From Catenulispora sp. (GTDB lineage: Bacteria; Actinomycetota; Actinomycetes; Streptomycetales; Catenulisporaceae), in assembly GCA_013361685.1 (NCBI GenBank), contig JABFXP010000874.1, forward strand, positions 1-35,164: a stretch of 35,164 nucleotides of DNA, given 5' to 3'. The notes beneath the pieces were generated by a model. It searched no databases. It saw only the letters and a list, made by a program, of their open reading frames with translations, and was not told the DNA's origin. The position numbers and the translations under genes are program-made. Below are positions 1 through 9,640 of this stretch, piece after piece (position 1 is the first letter of the stretch; the number at the start of each line of letters is the position of its first letter).

Positions 1-151
1 TGTGCTGAAGATCTTGATGGAAACCGCCGGCCCGACCGCAGGTCAGGTCGCGATCGACCCTGGCCCGGGTACAAGCCGCAGCCAGCTTACAGGTTGGCGT
101 CGGCGTTCTTGAACTTCGTTTGCCAGGTGAGTCCGGGCCGCCGCTTCACCA

Positions 152-365
152 GCATGGCTGCTGAACCTGTCCTACGACGACCGCCACTGCACCACGCGCC
201 TGGTCGATCAGAACGGCGCGATCTGGTCACCGCGAGCGGTCAGGTGGTTCAGCACGTCGGGAACAAGGGGGCCGAGGACGCGGGCATGGTGGCATCAAGC
301 AGGGCGGTGGATCCTATGTGGTCGTCCCGCCGTGGACATCGGTCGATGATGCGGAGCGAAACGAG
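152..365 (+). pseudogene. possible decayed coding remnant at window start
   Basis: Bases 1-365 hold no intact gene. Three consecutive stretches look like coding DNA with G/C-rich third positions, each in a different frame: about 152-216 (translation contains LLNLSYDDRHCTTRLVDQNG), about 217-290 (DLVTASGQVVQHVGNKGAED) and 291-365 (GIKQGGGSYVVVPPWTSVDD), the last running in frame into the next gene. This is what a frameshifted gene would look like. I do not recognise the family, and the 5' part of any original gene lies outside the window. It could also be chance in GC-rich DNA. Confidence 0.22.
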
Positions 366-812
366 ATGACCTACTACCCAGACCTGACGCCCTATGTGTA
401 CTGGCCGGAGTGTGTGGTCGGCGACCAGCCGTATCCCGACGGTGTCGAGGTTCTCAATGTCGGCTGGCTCGAAGCCGGGCACGATTTCCCGACCTTCGAA
501 GGGGATCCGGATCCGCAGTTCCTGAAGAACTTGATCACACTGGTCGCCGACCACTCCGTCTGTGCCACCCGCGGTTTCCACGACTGCGACCAGCGGCACA
601 TGGACGGGGAGGATTTCCAGTTCCAGTCCGACGACGGCCGGGACCTGTTCCTCGGAAGCGCCGAGGTCCACGTGGTCACTCCCGACGGCCGCTGGCTCAT
701 CGCGCCCAACCTGGTCGTCCACTACGTCCGAGACCACGGCTATCGGCCACCGGAGGAGTTCGTCGAGGCGGTCGAGGCGATGCGGGTCGCGCCGGTCACG
801 CCGAGCCCTTAG
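366..812 (+). CDS. DUF7919-like small cytoplasmic protein
   Basis: This 148-residue acidic protein starts MTYYPDLTPYVYWPE and has neither a signal peptide nor a membrane segment. The opening, the following LNVGWLEAGHDFPTFEG stretch and the central CATRGFHDCDQ motif match my memory of a small actinobacterial family (DUF7919-like) of unknown function, often found near polymorphic-toxin or RHS loci. The family usually has a second CxxC-like pair after TRGFH, but here it is CDQR, so a metal-binding role is doubtful. ATG 366 is preferred because it opens the conserved core and has GGAG about 10 bases upstream. The frame stays open upstream to a GTG at 318, which may be part of a decayed gene. It converges on the next gene with only 10 bases between stop codons. 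Confidence 0.7.
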   Translation: MTYYPDLTPYVYWPECVVGDQPYPDGVEVLNVGWLEAGHDFPTFEGDPDPQFLKNLITLVADHSVCATRGFHDCDQRHMDGEDFQFQSDDGRDLFLGSAEVHVVTPDGRWLIAPNLVVHYVRDHGYRPPEEFVEAVEAMRVAPVTPSP

Positions 813-822
813 CTCCGTGGCC

Positions 823-3471
823 TCAGGGGCGCAGCTCCACCAATGCGGCGATCTGCTCCTCGACGAGGCCGGAGATCGCCGCCTGTCCGCCGAACAGGGT
901 GACGTTCGCCTTGCGCTTCCCGTCGACGGTCAGCTCGCGGGCGGTGTCGGCCGGCAGTGCGTTCGGGTCCGTGAGCAGCAGCGGCTGGCCGGCGGCGGCC
1001 ATCAGTGCGCCGCCGGACAGGGCGTCCGGGAACGTCGTCCCGGTCGCCACACCGAACATGCTCACGGCGCTCAAGTGGAAGAGCCGCACGGTGTTCGCCG
1101 CTGTGGCGTAACGGTCGTTGCCGACGGCGGTCTCGATCTGCTTGCCCGCGGCAGGGATCTGCTTCGCCACGGCGTCCCAGGCCGGCCCGCCGACCGCGAT
1201 CACGGTCTGGTGGGCCTGCACGAACGCGGTCGTGGCCGGATCCATGTGGTTCTTGTCCGAGAGCACCAGTACGGCGCCGCGGTTCGCCGCGAGTGGGCCG
1301 GCCGCCAGTGCGTCGGCGAAGTCGTCGCCGCGGGCCACCACGACCGTGGCCGTGGTGCCCATGCCGTCCTGGGCGATCTTCAGTGCGGTGTCGAAGCGGC
1401 TCGCGCCGCCGTAGCGGACGATGCGGTAGCCGAGCGCACGCACCTGCTTCTCGACCGCCGGGCTGATCGCGGCCTCCCCGCCCAGGAGGTAGACGGTGCG
1501 GGAATGGTCGTGGCCGAGTACCCGGTCGATCTCCGCCGCGGTCGCTGTGCCGAGGTCCTTGGGGTCGGTCAGCAGCAGCGGGCCGCCGACGCGGGCGGCC
1601 AGCGGTCCGCCGGCCAGAGCGTCGGCGAACGCGTCGCCGCGGGCCAGGACGACCGCCTTCGCCGTGCCGGCGGGAAACTGGCGGAGGGACGCGTCGATCG
1701 CGGTCTCGTAGCGGTCCCGGCCGCCGACGCGGGTGACGGTCCCGCCCCCGCCGGCCGGTGGCGGCGGCGGTGGCGTCTGGTCGGGGATGGTGACGGTCAC
1801 CTGCTTGGACGCGGTGCCTGTCCAGCCGTTCTGGTCGTGGACGGTGACGGTGACGGTGTAGGTGCCGGACGCCGCGTAGTAGTGCTGGGAGTATCCCTCG
1901 TAGTTGTTCTTGTCCGACTGCCCGTCGCCGAACTCGAAGTCGTAGGTCACCCCCGTAGCCCAGGAAGCGCTGATCGTGATCAAGTGCGGATCATCGGCAT
2001 TCGGCTGGAAGGACGACACCACCGGCGTCACCTTGGTGGGGGACGGGGAGGCGGTGAACTGCGCTGTCGCCGTCTCGCCGTTCTGGCCGGTGAACGTCAC
2101 GGTGCCGTGGTAGGTCCCGGCTGCGGGGTAGTGGTGAGTGCTCTGGCTCGTCGTGGGGGAGCCGTCGCCGTAGGAATACCGGGCCGACACCGGGCCGGAC
2201 CACTGGAACATCCCGTCGGTGGACACTGTGGCGTCCAGGTAGTTCTGCGGTGACAGGCCCAGTGCCGCGGTGGCGGTGAACGGCCTGGTCTGCATGCCCG
2301 TGAACTCGCGGGCGCCGCGGTCGGCGTAGCCGACCGCGCCGGAGCCGGTGTCCGCCACGTCGGGGTCGTCGACCCGGTCGACGGCCGGCTCACCCGGGGC
2401 GTCCGCGTCGGCGGCGTCGATGGCCGGGGATTTCCAGGTCAGCCGGTAGGAAGGTGCGACGAAGTACTCCTGAGGCGTGGCCGGCCAGTCCGGGTCGTTG
2501 GAGGTGTCGAGCTGCGCCGCGCCGTCCAGGTCCGCCGACCCCAGATGCGCGCTGTCGAAAGCCTGGCCGGTCGCGTAGGCGGTGGTTCCCCAAAGAACCG
2601 ACGTCGTCCGATAAGCGCTGCCGAAGAGGTTGTGTCCCACCAGGGTGTTGGTGATCGCCGTGGCGGCCACGGTGAGGGCCGGCTGCGGGCCGCCGTCGGC
2701 GAAGATGTCGTTCTCGACCACGGCGCCGGTCGAGGCTCCGGACAGGACGACGTCGGCGATGTCGCCGTCGGCCGTGTCCGAGACGAGGCGCACGTCTTTC
2801 GAGTCGGTGACCTGGATGCCGGTCCCGTAGACCTCGCCGATGATCGTGCCGCTGACCGTCGTGCGGTCCGACCCGTTCTCGACGAGGACGCCCACGGTCA
2901 GGGTGGTGGCGTCGGTGTTGTCGGCCTCGACGTGGCTGTCGGTGACGGTCGAGTCGGTCGTCGCGGAAAGCCGTATCCCGAAGGGAGCCGAGCGATCTGC
3001 GCCGGAGACGACGTAGTGCGGTGTGACCAGAACGTGGTTCACGGTCAGCGCCGACGAGCCGGAAGCGTCCAGGCCGCCCAGCCGGATGTCGCGGACCACG
3101 ACGTCGTGCTGCCCGGTCACGCTCACCACGGTCTGCCAGCTGTTGTCGGTGAACGTCTGGTCGGCGTAGTGACTGAAGACGGTGATCGGCTTGCCCGGTG
3201 CGCCCGATCCGGCGATCGTGTCCGTCGCTCCGAGTTTGCCCACCAGCACCGAGTCGCCGGGCTGAGCGGCGGCGGTCGCGCCGGCAAGCGTGCAGTACAG
3301 AGCACCGTCGGCGCGCGGCGCGGTGTCGGAGCACGTCCCGGTGAACCCGACGCGAAGCGTCACCGGCGCGGTCGGATCGGCGTCGGCGGCAGCCGCAGCG
3401 GCCAGCGGTGCGCCCAGAGCCGCGACAGAGAGTGCTGATATCGACATGGTTGTGATCCGGCGTGCGCGCAT
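823..3471 (-). CDS. secreted beta-helix/PKD protein with three CWB2 repeats
   Basis: This 882-residue exported protein is probably held in the cell wall. A signal peptide (RARRITT, then a hydrophobic run ending in an Ala-rich stretch, about residues 1-30) is followed by a parallel beta-helix-like region (about 40-345, with many short VxxxxI/VxN rungs). Two PKD domains follow (about 398-475 with YSYGDGS, 482-563 with FEFGDGQ), then a proline/glycine linker (about 566-577) and three CWB2 repeats (about 580-882). The repeats show [23 protein letters not shown] and [10 protein letters not shown]. In Clostridioides, CWB2 triplets bind an anionic wall polymer; the ligand here is unknown. The beta-helix suggests polysaccharide binding or cleavage, but I see no catalytic signature. 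ATG 3471 is chosen because GGGGG lies 5 bases upstream; a GTG at 3498 is the longer alternative. No terminator is visible in the 10-base gap to the convergent neighbour. Confidence 0.85.
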   Translation of the reverse strand: MRARRITTMSISALSVAALGAPLAAAAAADADPTAPVTLRVGFTGTCSDTAPRADGALYCTLAGATAAAQPGDSVLVGKLGATDTIAGSGAPGKPITVFSHYADQTFTDNSWQTVVSVTGQHDVVVRDIRLGGLDASGSSALTVNHVLVTPHYVVSGADRSAPFGIRLSATTDSTVTDSHVEADNTDATTLTVGVLVENGSDRTTVSGTIIGEVYGTGIQVTDSKDVRLVSDTADGDIADVVLSGASTGAVVENDIFADGGPQPALTVAATAITNTLVGHNLFGSAYRTTSVLWGTTAYATGQAFDSAHLGSADLDGAAQLDTSNDPDWPATPQEYFVAPSYRLTWKSPAIDAADADAPGEPAVDRVDDPDVADTGSGAVGYADRGAREFTGMQTRPFTATAALGLSPQNYLDATVSTDGMFQWSGPVSARYSYGDGSPTTSQSTHHYPAAGTYHGTVTFTGQNGETATAQFTASPSPTKVTPVVSSFQPNADDPHLITISASWATGVTYDFEFGDGQSDKNNYEGYSQHYYAASGTYTVTVTVHDQNGWTGTASKQVTVTIPDQTPPPPPPAGGGGTVTRVGGRDRYETAIDASLRQFPAGTAKAVVLARGDAFADALAGGPLAARVGGPLLLTDPKDLGTATAAEIDRVLGHDHSRTVYLLGGEAAISPAVEKQVRALGYRIVRYGGASRFDTALKIAQDGMGTTATVVVARGDDFADALAAGPLAANRGAVLVLSDKNHMDPATTAFVQAHQTVIAVGGPAWDAVAKQIPAAGKQIETAVGNDRYATAANTVRLFHLSAVSMFGVATGTTFPDALSGGALMAAAGQPLLLTDPNALPADTARELTVDGKRKANVTLFGGQAAISGLVEEQIAALVELRP

Positions 3472-3646
3472 ACCGACCCCCGCTGACCGTGACGCCACCC
3501 TGATAAGCCGCGACGAGTCTCGCGGCGCGGAGGACGGCCGTCAACTCCGGCGGGCGCGCTGTATCCGTGTGGTGCAGGGTGTGCCGGTCGTGGGAGGCTG
3601 GCGGGGACAGCACATTCGTCACATCGCACATCATCAGGAGGCCGGT

Positions 3647-3874
3647 ATGGACACCACCGCGGCGGGATCGCAGTCGGAGCCCGGCGAGCCGGGGGGTGGG
3701 CCGGAGGCGGCTTCGGACGCTGAGGAGCAGAAGCGGAAGTTCCTTGAAGCGCTGGAAGCCAAGAAGGGGAACTCGGGCCGGGGGGCCGGAAGCGGGCCCG
3801 GGGATTCGAAGATCCACTCGGCTCATGGACGGGCCGGGGCCAAGCGGCAGTTCCGGCGCAAGAGTGGTGGGTGA
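3647..3874 (+). CDS. DUF5302 family small protein
   Basis: This 75-residue hydrophilic protein has a low-complexity acidic N-terminus, a short charged helix ([14 protein letters not shown], about residues 28-41) and a basic C-terminus ending [11 protein letters not shown]. The KRKFxEALExK helix, the SKIHSAHG motif and the FRRKSGG ending are typical of DUF5302, a conserved actinobacterial family of unknown function. There is no membrane segment. The start is well supported: a perfect AGGAGG lies 5 bases before ATG 3647, and the much longer upstream open frame lacks homology. It is divergent from the CWB2 gene on its left and converges on the exporter gene on its right, so it is probably transcribed alone. 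The basic tail could bind nucleic acid, but that is speculation. Confidence 0.85.
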   Translation: MDTTAAGSQSEPGEPGGGPEAASDAEEQKRKFLEALEAKKGNSGRGAGSGPGDSKIHSAHGRAGAKRQFRRKSGG

Positions 3875-3917
3875 CCCGCGCCACAGGCCGGCATATAAAT
3901 AGAGCGTAGAGCTGCTG

Positions 3918-3949
3918 GGGACGTTTCCAAGGGACCGCGGGAACGTCCC
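3918..3949. terminator. bidirectional hairpin between convergent genes
   Basis: GGGACGTT at 3918-3925 pairs with AACGTCCC at 3942-3949, and a further GG/CC can stack inside. It sits in the 114-base gap between the DUF5302 gene and the convergent exporter gene. There is no T-tract on either side, as is common for actinobacterial terminators. Confidence 0.55.
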
Positions 3950-3988
3950 TCAGTGCTGTCCGGGCAGGTCGGGCGGCGGTGCCGGTCG

Positions 3989-5365
3989 CTACTCCCCGCC
4001 CATCGCGCTGCCTCCGGAGCCCAGCCGGCGTCGGAAGCGTGACATCAGTTCCTTCTGTCCCCGCAGCCGGTCCATGACGCGGGCCACCTCGCCGCCGAGG
4101 TTCACGCCGGCGCCGATGCCCAGTCCGAGGGATACCGCCGTCTCCAGGGAGGCGACGCCGCGGCTGCTGTCTCCGCTGGTGATCTGCAGCATCGCGAAGT
4201 ACACCGCCGAGCCGGGGAGCAGGGGGCCGACGGCCGGGATCACGTAGGGCAGTGCCGAGGTGCGGTAGCGGCGGGCGATGCGGTGGCCGACCAGGCCCAC
4301 GGCCATGGCGGTGAGGGTGGTGGCGATCACCGGTGACAGGCCCCACTCCACGCCGTAGGTGGCGCCGGCCCAGCTGAACGCGGCGCCGACGGCGGCGAAC
4401 GGCAGTATCTGCCGGGGGGTGTGGACCGCTACCGCGAAGGACACGCCGAGTCCGGCCGCGACCAGGGCGTAGGCCGGTTCGGGGCGGATCGGGGTCAGCT
4501 GGTTGTCCACGATGAAGCCGGCCCCGACGTGCCGGCCCACGACCAGTACCAGGCTGATGCCGCTGACCAGGGCGGCGACCAGGAAGGCGACTTCCAGCAG
4601 CCGGGCGGAGCAGGTGATGTAGTAGCCCGTCAGGCCGTCCTGGATGGCGGCGACCAGAGCACGGCCGGGCAGCACCGTGAACACGCCGCCGACCACCACC
4701 GCCGAGCTGTTGATGTCCACGCCTATGCGGTCCAGGATGATCGCCGCGATGGCGCCCGGGGCGGCGGCGACCGCCAGCAGGTAGAAGGGCGGCAGGCCCA
4801 GGCGGCCGAGGCGGCGGTAGAGGAAGTCGCCGATGATGGCGCAGGCGAACGCCACCAGGGAGGCGCGGTAGCCGCCGCCGACGAGGATGGCCGCGGTGGC
4901 GGCGATGGCGCCGAGGCTGGCGACGATCACCCGGTGCGGATACGGGTACTTGTTGCGGCGGATCGCGGCGAGGCGGCCGTACGCCTCCTCCAGCGTCACC
5001 CCGCCCTGGCTGATGTCCACGGCCAGGCGGTGCAGTTCGGCCAGGCTGGTGTAGTCGACGGTGCGGTGGCGGACCACCCGCTCCAGGGAGATCGGCGTGT
5101 CGGTCAGGCTCGGCTGGAAGGTGAGCGTGATCACGATGAAGGTGACGTTGGTCTCGCAGCGCGGCAGGCCGTAGGCCTCGGTGATGCCGGCCATCGTGAC
5201 CTCGACGTCCTCGCTGCCCTCGCCGCTGGCCAAGAGGAGTTCGCCGATCCGCAGGGCGAAGTCGATGACGCGGGCCGCCGAAGACGGCTCGACGGTGCGC
5301 TCGTGGGGGCCGCCGTTGCCCGGTTCGCCGTAGCGGATCCGGGTGCGGTGCTCGTCGGACTGCAC
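3989..5365 (-). CDS. threonine/serine exporter family protein (ThrE-like)
   Basis: A 458-residue polytopic inner-membrane protein. The N-terminal half (about 30-270) is the DUF1212/ThrE domain: FALRIGELLLASGEGSEDVE, then ITEAYGLPRCETNVTFIVITLTF, followed by several hydrophobic helices. The C-terminal half (about 285-430) is the DUF3815/ThrE_2-like helical bundle, with NLGGEVARVMDRL near its end. Corynebacterium ThrE, the characterised member, exports L-threonine and L-serine using the proton gradient and is of similar length (just under 490). Both modules are present in one chain, as usual in actinobacteria. The start is a GTG at 5365 with no clear Shine-Dalgarno sequence, so translation could be leaderless. 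It is divergent from the polysaccharide deacetylase gene with a 121-base gap. Substrate specificity cannot be told from sequence. Confidence 0.88.
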   Translation of the reverse strand: MQSDEHRTRIRYGEPGNGGPHERTVEPSSAARVIDFALRIGELLLASGEGSEDVEVTMAGITEAYGLPRCETNVTFIVITLTFQPSLTDTPISLERVVRHRTVDYTSLAELHRLAVDISQGGVTLEEAYGRLAAIRRNKYPYPHRVIVASLGAIAATAAILVGGGYRASLVAFACAIIGDFLYRRLGRLGLPPFYLLAVAAAPGAIAAIILDRIGVDINSSAVVVGGVFTVLPGRALVAAIQDGLTGYYITCSARLLEVAFLVAALVSGISLVLVVGRHVGAGFIVDNQLTPIRPEPAYALVAAGLGVSFAVAVHTPRQILPFAAVGAAFSWAGATYGVEWGLSPVIATTLTAMAVGLVGHRIARRYRTSALPYVIPAVGPLLPGSAVYFAMLQITSGDSSRGVASLETAVSLGLGIGAGVNLGGEVARVMDRLRGQKELMSRFRRRLGSGGSAMGGE

Positions 5366-5486
5366 CCGACGAAGATATCGAATCGAAGTGTGTTGACCTC
5401 ATCACGCACGGTCACAGCATGATCCAGGCCAAAGCCCTGACCTGTGGAGTTTGGGAACATACGGACGATCAGTGGATGATTGTCGG

Positions 5487-6731
5487 ATGATTCGCCCGTT
5501 GATGTCCCGTTTCCCCGCTCGCAAGAAGGCCCTCGCCGTCCTCGCCGCCGTCAGCGCGGTCGGTGTGGCGGCCGCCGCTTGTGCCGGCGGGTCCAGCGGG
5601 TCCGGCGGGAAGCCCAGAGCGGCGGGCAGCAGTTCCCGGCCTTCGTCGTCGGCGTCCTCGTCGGCCTCGTCCTCGGGCTCGTCCTCAAGCTCGGCGACCG
5701 ACGGCTCGACCGGTTCCGCGGGGACCTCGGGCCACGCGGGCAGCACGACCCCGGGCACGTCCGGCTCGGCGAACGGCCCCTCCCCGTCCGGCAGCACGAG
5801 CGGCGCCACCGGCGGCAGCACCTCGCCGAGCGGCTCCTCCAGTTCCACGACGACCCCTCTGCCGCCGGTCCCCACCACGCCGGGCTACCGGCCCCCGGCC
5901 ACGCCCCGCACGAACGCCGACGTCGACTGCTCGACCGCCAAGTGCATCGCCCTGACCTTCGACGACGGCCCCGGCCCGGACACCGGCCGGCTGCTGGACC
6001 TGTTGCGGCAGGAGAACGTCCCGGCCACCTTCTTCGTCCTGGGCGACCAGGCCCAGAAGTACCCGGCGACGGTCCGCCGCGAGTACGCCGAGGGCCACGA
6101 GGTCGGCAACCACACCTACGACCACAAGGACCTGTCGACACTGTCCGCCGCCGCGGTCCAGGATGAGATCAAGCGGGGCGCCGACGCGATAGCCGCGACC
6201 GGCATACCGCGCCCGACCCTGGTCCGTCCGCCTTACGGCGCGGTCAACAAGACGGTCGACACGTACGCGGGCTACCCGTTCATCATGTGGCGCGTCGACC
6301 CGCTGGACTGGAAGTACCCGAACGCCGTGCGCGTCGCCGACCAGATCGTCGGTCACGCGCAGCCGGGACGGATCGTGCTGTCGCACGACATCCACAAGAC
6401 GACCATCGACGCGATGCCGTCGGTGATCCAGCGGCTCAAGCAGCAGGGCTACACGTTCGTGACGGTCAGCACGTTGCTGAAGGGCGTGAACCTGCAGAAC
6501 GGGCAGTCGTACTTCACGCGGCCCGCGTCGATGACGGGGACCGGCGAGGTTCAGGGACAGATGCAGAGTCCGCAGAGCCCTCAGTACTCGCAGAACCCGC
6601 AGAACCCGGGCTATCCGGGTGGCGGCAAGCAAACCGGCGGTTCGACCGGTTCGACCGGTTCGAGCGGCTCGAGCGGCTCGAGCGGCTCGAGCGGCGGCAG
6701 CGGCGACCCGGCTCGGCAGACGCAACACTGA
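5487..6731 (+). CDS. polysaccharide deacetylase (NodB domain), probable lipoprotein
   Basis: A 414-residue exported carbohydrate esterase family 4 protein. A hydrophobic leader ends in a lipobox-like AAAC (Cys32), suggesting a lipid anchor. A long Ser/Gly/Thr-rich tether (about 33-140) should reach through the wall to a NodB domain (about 150-335). All catalytic motifs are intact: TFDDGP (157-162), HTYDH (209-213, metal-binding histidines), RPPYG (247-251), DPLDW (271-275) and LSHDIH (298-303). The family removes N-acetyl groups from peptidoglycan, chitin or related glycans using zinc. The C-terminus is low-complexity, with QNPQNPGYPGGG and a run of SGS repeats. ATG 5487 is chosen because it precedes the basic N-region; ATG 5502 or a TTG at 5451 are possible. 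The site fits a wall-remodelling role beside the CWB2 proteins. Confidence 0.88.
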   Translation: MIRPLMSRFPARKKALAVLAAVSAVGVAAAACAGGSSGSGGKPRAAGSSSRPSSSASSSASSSGSSSSSATDGSTGSAGTSGHAGSTTPGTSGSANGPSPSGSTSGATGGSTSPSGSSSSTTTPLPPVPTTPGYRPPATPRTNADVDCSTAKCIALTFDDGPGPDTGRLLDLLRQENVPATFFVLGDQAQKYPATVRREYAEGHEVGNHTYDHKDLSTLSAAAVQDEIKRGADAIAATGIPRPTLVRPPYGAVNKTVDTYAGYPFIMWRVDPLDWKYPNAVRVADQIVGHAQPGRIVLSHDIHKTTIDAMPSVIQRLKQQGYTFVTVSTLLKGVNLQNGQSYFTRPASMTGTGEVQGQMQSPQSPQYSQNPQNPGYPGGGKQTGGSTGSTGSSGSSGSSGSSGGSGDPARQTQH

Positions 6732-6851
6732 GTAACTGATTCGAAAACCACAACTCTTTATCAATAGATCTAGCGGAACGCGGATTTCCCAGCTAGCGTG
6801 CCTGCACCCGGGCGATCACGACCGGGCTTCTTCTTGGGGAGGCAGAGGCCA

Positions 6852-7466
6852 GTGGGCTGGTACATAGGCGCGCTGAAGAAGTACGCGACGTTCGAGGGCC
6901 GCGCGCGCCGCAAGGAATACTGGATGTTCACCCTGTTCCTGTGGCTGTTCGGGATAGCCGCGGGGATCGTCGGTGGCGTCCTGACCGCGGTGACCAAATC
7001 GCCCGCACCGATCATCATCGTCATGGTCGTGTACTTCCTTGCGATGTTCCTGCCCGGACTGGCTGTCGCGGTGCGCCGCCTGCACGACACCGGCCGGTCG
7101 GGTGGCTGGTACTTCATCAGCTTCGTCCCGTGGGTGGGCGGCATCATCCTGCTCGTGTTGCTCTGCCAGGACAGCGCGCCGGACAACGAGTACGGCCCGA
7201 ACCCGAAGGGCCCCGGCGGCGGTTTCTACGGCAACGGCTACGACGCCCCGCCGTACGGGCAGCACGCGTTCGGGCAGCCGCAGGGATACGGCCAGCCGCC
7301 GCAGTACGGGCAGCCTCCGGCGTACGGACAGCAGCCCGGTTATGGGCAGCAGCCTCCGTACGGGCAGCAGCCTGGCTATGGACAGCAGCCTGGATACGGT
7401 CAGCAGCAGCCCGGCTACGGCCAGCAGCCGCCCTATGGCGACCAGCCGCCGTACGGAAGCCGGTAG
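6852..7466 (+). CDS. DUF805 membrane protein with Gly-Tyr-Gln-Pro tail
   Basis: A 204-residue membrane protein. Residues 1-115 form a DUF805 domain: [19 protein letters not shown], then hydrophobic segments including [19 protein letters not shown], a second near [15 protein letters not shown], the [14 protein letters not shown] loop, and a third ([12 protein letters not shown]). The family has no known biochemical function. The last 80 residues are a low-complexity tail of [16 protein letters not shown] repeats that is probably disordered and cytoplasmic. The start is a GTG at 6852, because it precedes the conserved WYIGALKKY opening and has GGAGG and AGAGG upstream; a GTG at 6798 would add an unsupported N-terminus. 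It lies 120 bases after the deacetylase gene, with an AT-rich stretch between, so it may have its own promoter. Confidence 0.85.
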   Translation: MGWYIGALKKYATFEGRARRKEYWMFTLFLWLFGIAAGIVGGVLTAVTKSPAPIIIVMVVYFLAMFLPGLAVAVRRLHDTGRSGGWYFISFVPWVGGIILLVLLCQDSAPDNEYGPNPKGPGGGFYGNGYDAPPYGQHAFGQPQGYGQPPQYGQPPAYGQQPGYGQQPPYGQQPGYGQQPGYGQQQPGYGQQPPYGDQPPYGSR

Positions 7467-7499
7467 CCGCCACAGAATCGGCACCGCGCCGTCTCGACG

Positions 7500-7545
7500 A
7501 AGGGCCCGGCTCGCAGCGACGGAAGTCGCAGCGGGCCGGGCCCTT
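7500..7545. terminator. strong bidirectional terminator hairpin
   Basis: AAGGGCCCGGC (7500-7510) pairs perfectly over 11 bases with GCCGGGCCCTT (7535-7545). Inside the loop a second stem, GCGAC (7516-7520) with GTCGC (7525-7529), closes a GGAA tetraloop. The flanks are A-rich on the left and TTT on the right. It separates the convergent DUF805 and PKD/CWB2 genes and can serve both. Confidence 0.85.
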
Positions 7546-7553
7546 TCAGCGCC

Positions 7554-9521
7554 TCACCCCACCCGGCCGTCCACCGCCGCGGCCACCGCCCCGAGCGTCC
7601 GGTCCGAAATCGCGACCGGCCCGCCGAATACGTAAGCCAGCTCGGTGCTCCCCTTCATCGTGTGGAGCGCGCGCGCCGTGGGCGGGTCCAGATAGTCGGG
7701 CTCGGCGAGCACCACCGGTGCGGACAACTCGGCCATGAGCGTGCCGCCGGTGAGCGCGTCCGGGAAGGCGTCTCCGTCGGCCACGCCGACCGGCGCGGTG
7801 CGCGCGAAGTACGGCACCACGCGGGCGGCGGTGTCGAAGCGGTCGGCGCCGACCAGGGCGTCGAAGCGGTCGGCGGGCAGGGTCGCGGCGAGTGCCAGGG
7901 CGCCGGGACCGCCGATCGCGACGACGGCCGGGTCCGCGTTCGTGGAGCCGGCGGCCTTGCGGGTCACGTAGGCCGCGACCGCGGGCGGCATCGTGCCGTC
8001 GTCGCTGAGCAGGATGGCTGCGGGCTGTCCGTTCACCGCGAACGCCGAGGCCGCGTACGGTCCGGCGGCCAGCGCGTCGGGGAAGTCGTCGCCGGTGGCG
8101 ACCACGACGTGGGCCGGGTCGCCGAGCCCCTGCTGCGCGATCGCCAGGGCCGTCGCGAAGCGGTCGGCGCCTGCGAGCCGCACGGTGTGGTAGCCGTCGC
8201 GCCGTAGCCGCGCCTCAACTTGGGGGCTCAACGCCGCGGTGCCGCCGAGCAGATACACCTGCCCGTGTGCGGGCAGGATGCGGGCCAGTTCGGCCTCGAC
8301 ACGCTCGTCCAGTGCGGTCGGGCCGGTCAGCAGCAACGGCGCGTTGTCGGCGACGGCCAGCGGGATCCCGGCCAGGGCGTCGGCGAACTGGTCGGAGCGG
8401 GCGAGCACCGCCGCGCCGGCGTGCCGCGCTCCCGGTGCGGTGTTCGACACCGGATCCCAGCGCAGCTGCGACACCGCGACGCCGGTCGCGATCCGGTCGG
8501 CGCCGGCGACCCGGTGCACCAGGGGGCCGTTGTGTCCGCCGCCCGGGCCGCCGGGCAGCACGGTGAGCTCCGCGGTGGTGGACGAGGTGAGTCCGCTGCG
8601 GTCCGTGACCAGCACCGTCGCCGTGTAAGAGCCCGCATTCGGGTAGGTGTGCCGTACCCGGCTGTCGCTCTGCGCACCGATGCCCGTTCCGTCGCCGAAG
8701 TCGAAGGCGTACGAGGCGATCGCCGACGTCCCCGCGACGCTCCCGGAGGCGTCCAGGGTCACCGCGAGCGGCGCGACGCCGGTGGCCGGCGTGAGGATCA
8801 GACTCGGGGTGGGTCCGGCGCCCAGGCCGACGTTGACCGCGAACGTCGCCGACGCCGTGTGGGCGGGCGTCTGGTTGTCGGCGACCGTGACGGTCACCGT
8901 GTACTTGCCAGGATTCGGATACACATGGTGCGCGGTGCCGCCGCTCTGCGGGCCGGTCGTCGACCCGTCGCCCCACGCGAACGTGTACGCCGCGATCGGG
9001 AAGGTCCCCGGACGGGACCCGGAGGCGTCGGCCGTCACCGGCAGCGGCGCCGAGCCGGCCGGCGGGGTCACCCGCAGCGCGGCGGTCGGCCCGATCACGA
9101 CCGGCACCACGGTCACCCCGGCCTGCGCCGTGGAGCTGGCCGGGAGCAGCAGCTCGTCGTCGGTGACCGTCACGGTGACGGTGTAGCTGCCGACGTCGGG
9201 GTAGCTGTGGGAGGCCGTCGCAGCGCCCTGTGGTCCCGTCGTCGGCGTCCCGTCGCCCCAGTCGAAGGTGTAGCCGCCGATCGGGCAGGAGCCGGGAGTG
9301 GAGGCCGAGGCGTCGGCGGTGACCGTCAGCGGCGCCTGGCCGGACGCCGGGTGCATCACGAGCTGCGCGGTCGGTGCTGTGCACACCAGGGCCGGGGCCG
9401 AGACCGAGGCGGCCGCCGCGCGCGCCGCCCCGCCCGGAACACTGACCGCGGCTGCCAACGCCACCGCCAGCGCGGCGACCATCCGGCCCGGACGACGGCG
9501 CTGCCCGCGTCGACCCCGCAT
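7554..9521 (-). CDS. secreted protein with three PKD domains and three CWB2 repeats
   Basis: A 655-residue exported protein. The signal peptide (GRRGQRRRPGR, then MVAALAVALAAAVSVPGGAARA) ends near residue 37. Three tandem PKD domains follow (about 50-143, 145-232 and 238-322), each with the (W/F)GDG signature and a YPxxGxYTxTVxVxD strand. A short Gly-rich hinge leads to three CWB2 repeats (about 333-655) with motifs VAGADRIATG, FADALAG, APLLLTG, YLLGGTAALS, FPDALAAG and VFGGPVAIS. PKD modules are extracellular spacers or ligand-binding beta-sandwiches, and no catalytic domain is seen, so an adhesin or scaffold is likely. ATG 9521 is strongly supported by GGGGGAGGTGGGGG just upstream; the longer open frame to 9620 is not needed. 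It is the last of the minus-strand CWB2 genes, separated by 514 bases from the one upstream. Confidence 0.87.
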   Translation of the reverse strand: MRGRRGQRRRPGRMVAALAVALAAAVSVPGGAARAAAASVSAPALVCTAPTAQLVMHPASGQAPLTVTADASASTPGSCPIGGYTFDWGDGTPTTGPQGAATASHSYPDVGSYTVTVTVTDDELLLPASSTAQAGVTVVPVVIGPTAALRVTPPAGSAPLPVTADASGSRPGTFPIAAYTFAWGDGSTTGPQSGGTAHHVYPNPGKYTVTVTVADNQTPAHTASATFAVNVGLGAGPTPSLILTPATGVAPLAVTLDASGSVAGTSAIASYAFDFGDGTGIGAQSDSRVRHTYPNAGSYTATVLVTDRSGLTSSTTAELTVLPGGPGGGHNGPLVHRVAGADRIATGVAVSQLRWDPVSNTAPGARHAGAAVLARSDQFADALAGIPLAVADNAPLLLTGPTALDERVEAELARILPAHGQVYLLGGTAALSPQVEARLRRDGYHTVRLAGADRFATALAIAQQGLGDPAHVVVATGDDFPDALAAGPYAASAFAVNGQPAAILLSDDGTMPPAVAAYVTRKAAGSTNADPAVVAIGGPGALALAATLPADRFDALVGADRFDTAARVVPYFARTAPVGVADGDAFPDALTGGTLMAELSAPVVLAEPDYLDPPTARALHTMKGSTELAYVFGGPVAISDRTLGAVAAAVDGRVG

Positions 9522-9640
9522 CGGACCCCCACCTCCCCCACAGTCGGCACCCGCCGGCACCGAGTGAAAAGACTCAGAGTTCTGCGCACGCCGGAGGCGG
9601 TCCAGCGCCGCCCCGCCCAATCACCCGATCGAGTGACCGG

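Noticed and set aside
562-2253. long plus-strand open frame opposite the first CWB2 gene
   Set aside because: It is antisense to a gene with a signal peptide and clear domains; its own translation is Arg/Val-rich with no recognisable motif, a usual shadow in GC-rich DNA.
6620-6700. CRISPR-like or microsatellite array in the deacetylase gene
   Set aside because: The repeats are short in-frame codons for Ser-Gly runs within the coding region, with no spacers.
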